A program made the position numbers and the translations under genes. Source: a bacterium (GTDB lineage: Bacteria; Pseudomonadota; Alphaproteobacteria; Acetobacterales; Acetobacteraceae). From it: a stretch of 64,000 nucleotides of DNA. Position 1 is the stretch's first letter, and each line of letters starts with the position of its first letter. The notes beneath the pieces are model-generated. The model saw nothing but the letters and a program-made list of their open reading frames with translations. It was not told the DNA's origin and made no database searches. This document shows, piece after piece, positions 63,357 through 64,000 of this stretch. The stretch is taken from positions 186,001 to 250,000 of the forward strand of contig JAMFRO010000022.1 of assembly GCA_026224825.1 (NCBI GenBank), given 5' to 3'.

Positions 63357-64000
63357 ATGCCCGACCCGAATACACCCGACGATTCGCAAGAGAACAACAG
63401 CGCCAATAGCGGGTTTTCCGCCGGCCCACGCCTCGCCCCGCCACGGCGGGAGGCACCGCAGCCGCCGCGCAGGGGCAAACAGCCCCAGCCGAAGCGCAAG
63501 CGCGGTCCGGTGGGGCGCATTTTCAGCGGGCTGATCACGGCGGCCTATAGCCTGGTGTTTCTGGTCATCATCATCGGGTTGCTCGGCGCCTCGGGGGCGT
63601 TTTTGTATTTCTCGGCCAGCCTGCCGAGCATTGATAGTTTGAAGGATTACAAGCCGCCGCTGGAGAGCCGGGTTTATACCGGCGACTTCCAGCTTCTGGC
63701 CGAGGTCGGCTCGGAGCATAGTATCTACGTCACCTACGACCAGATCCCGCCGCTGGTGGGCCAGGCCTTCATCTCGGCCGAGGACCGGCTGTTCTGGGTG
63801 GAGCCGGGGGTGAACCCGCTGGCCATGGCGCGCGCGGCCCTCACCGACATCTCGCTGATGCACAGCGGGCGGCGGCCGATCGGGGCCTCGACCATCACCC
63901 AGCAGGTGGTGAAGAACATGGTGCTGGATAATCACATCACCTTTGCCACCAAGATTAAAGAAGCGATTCTGGCGATGCGCGTTAACCAGGTGATGACCAA
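63357..64000 (+). CDS. mrcA: Penicillin-binding protein 1A (5' part, continues past window)
   Basis: The frame is open to the window end (about 214 codons). A basic, Pro-rich cytosolic start (PRLAPPRREAPQPPRRG) leads to one membrane helix SLVFLVIIIGLLGASGAFLY near residue 70, then the periplasmic transglycosylase: FISAEDRLFWVEPGVNPLAM (catalytic Glu), RPIGASTITQQVVKNMVL (signature) and AILAMRVNQVM. Makes and cross-links peptidoglycan; partner of the amidase upstream. Start ATG at 63357 is the first in-frame ATG with a ribosome-like AAGAG. Confidence 0.92.
   Translation, partial: MPDPNTPDDSQENNSANSGFSAGPRLAPPRREAPQPPRRGKQPQPKRKRGPVGRIFSGLITAAYSLVFLVIIIGLLGASGAFLYFSASLPSIDSLKDYKPPLESRVYTGDFQLLAEVGSEHSIYVTYDQIPPLVGQAFISAEDRLFWVEPGVNPLAMARAALTDISLMHSGRRPIGASTITQQVVKNMVLDNHITFATKIKEAILAMRVNQVMT

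Overview
The window looks like chromosome of an acidophilic or acetic-acid-bacterium-type alphaproteobacterium (family Acetobacteraceae, Acidocella/Acidiphilium-like). The reasons are the GC-rich coding style, the lptC-lptA-lptB-rpoN-hpf order, a type-I methionine aminopeptidase next to a Hint-domain surface protein of a kind common in that family, a maeB-type malic enzyme, and small RNase D and long HPF proteins of alphaproteobacterial size. The species is inferred from protein character only; no database was searched.

Most of the window is ordinary housekeeping DNA. From left to right it holds: a partial glutathione S-transferase and the glutamate synthase pair gltD-gltB (1-6890); a complex-I NDUFA9-like protein, tRNA-Leu(CAG) and RNase D (7110-8963); the LPS-export/sigma-54/ribosome-hibernation cluster (9192-14348); a Hint-domain repeat protein, map, an NTF2-like protein and an SDR dehydrogenase (14501-18299); a solitary low-GC restriction-nuclease-like gene and fumC (18635-21374); part of an exopolysaccharide locus with a WecG/TagA glycosyltransferase, an outer-membrane barrel, an acyltransferase and a Wzc-like tyrosine kinase (21766-28107); comEC and gltX (28144-31640); an accessory patch with a stand-alone PurN and a GNAT (31845-33184); an Rrf2 regulator, an FAD oxidoreductase, a frameshifted acyltransferase and a transglutaminase/DUF2126 protein (33965-40738); maeB, tRNA-Leu(GAG) and lipB (41876-45081); several small envelope proteins (41259-41800, 46425-50205); ruvX and gatCAB (50264-53988); an isochorismatase-like hydrolase and an LprI-type periplasmic protein (54297-55858); a Gfo/Idh/MocA dehydrogenase and secDF (55941-59550); a stand-alone EAL protein and an MFS carrier (59668-61890); tRNA-Pro(CGG), a Tat-exported amidase and the start of PBP1A (62010-64000).

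Genes that work together: gltBD makes glutamate from glutamine and 2-oxoglutarate. LptCAB forms the inner-membrane and periplasmic part of the LPS bridge. GatCAB corrects mischarged tRNA. SecDF drives late protein export. The glycosyltransferase, barrel and Wzc-like genes are parts of an exopolysaccharide assembly and export system that is incomplete here.

No phage, CRISPR array or complete insertion sequence is visible. The more unusual content is in the repeats and broken genes. Two miniature inverted-repeat elements share ends, and each begins inside a stop codon (gltX, amidase gene). A ~260-bp nested palindrome carries the stop codons of two convergent genes. Three short tandem repeats lie at or just after gene 3' ends. 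A REP-bracketed low-GC nuclease gene sits between fumC and an SDR gene. A DUF4279 gene with one internal stop codon lies inside the lpt-rpoN cluster. A haem-motif protein appears to have lost most of its barrel and lies behind a Fur-box-like site.
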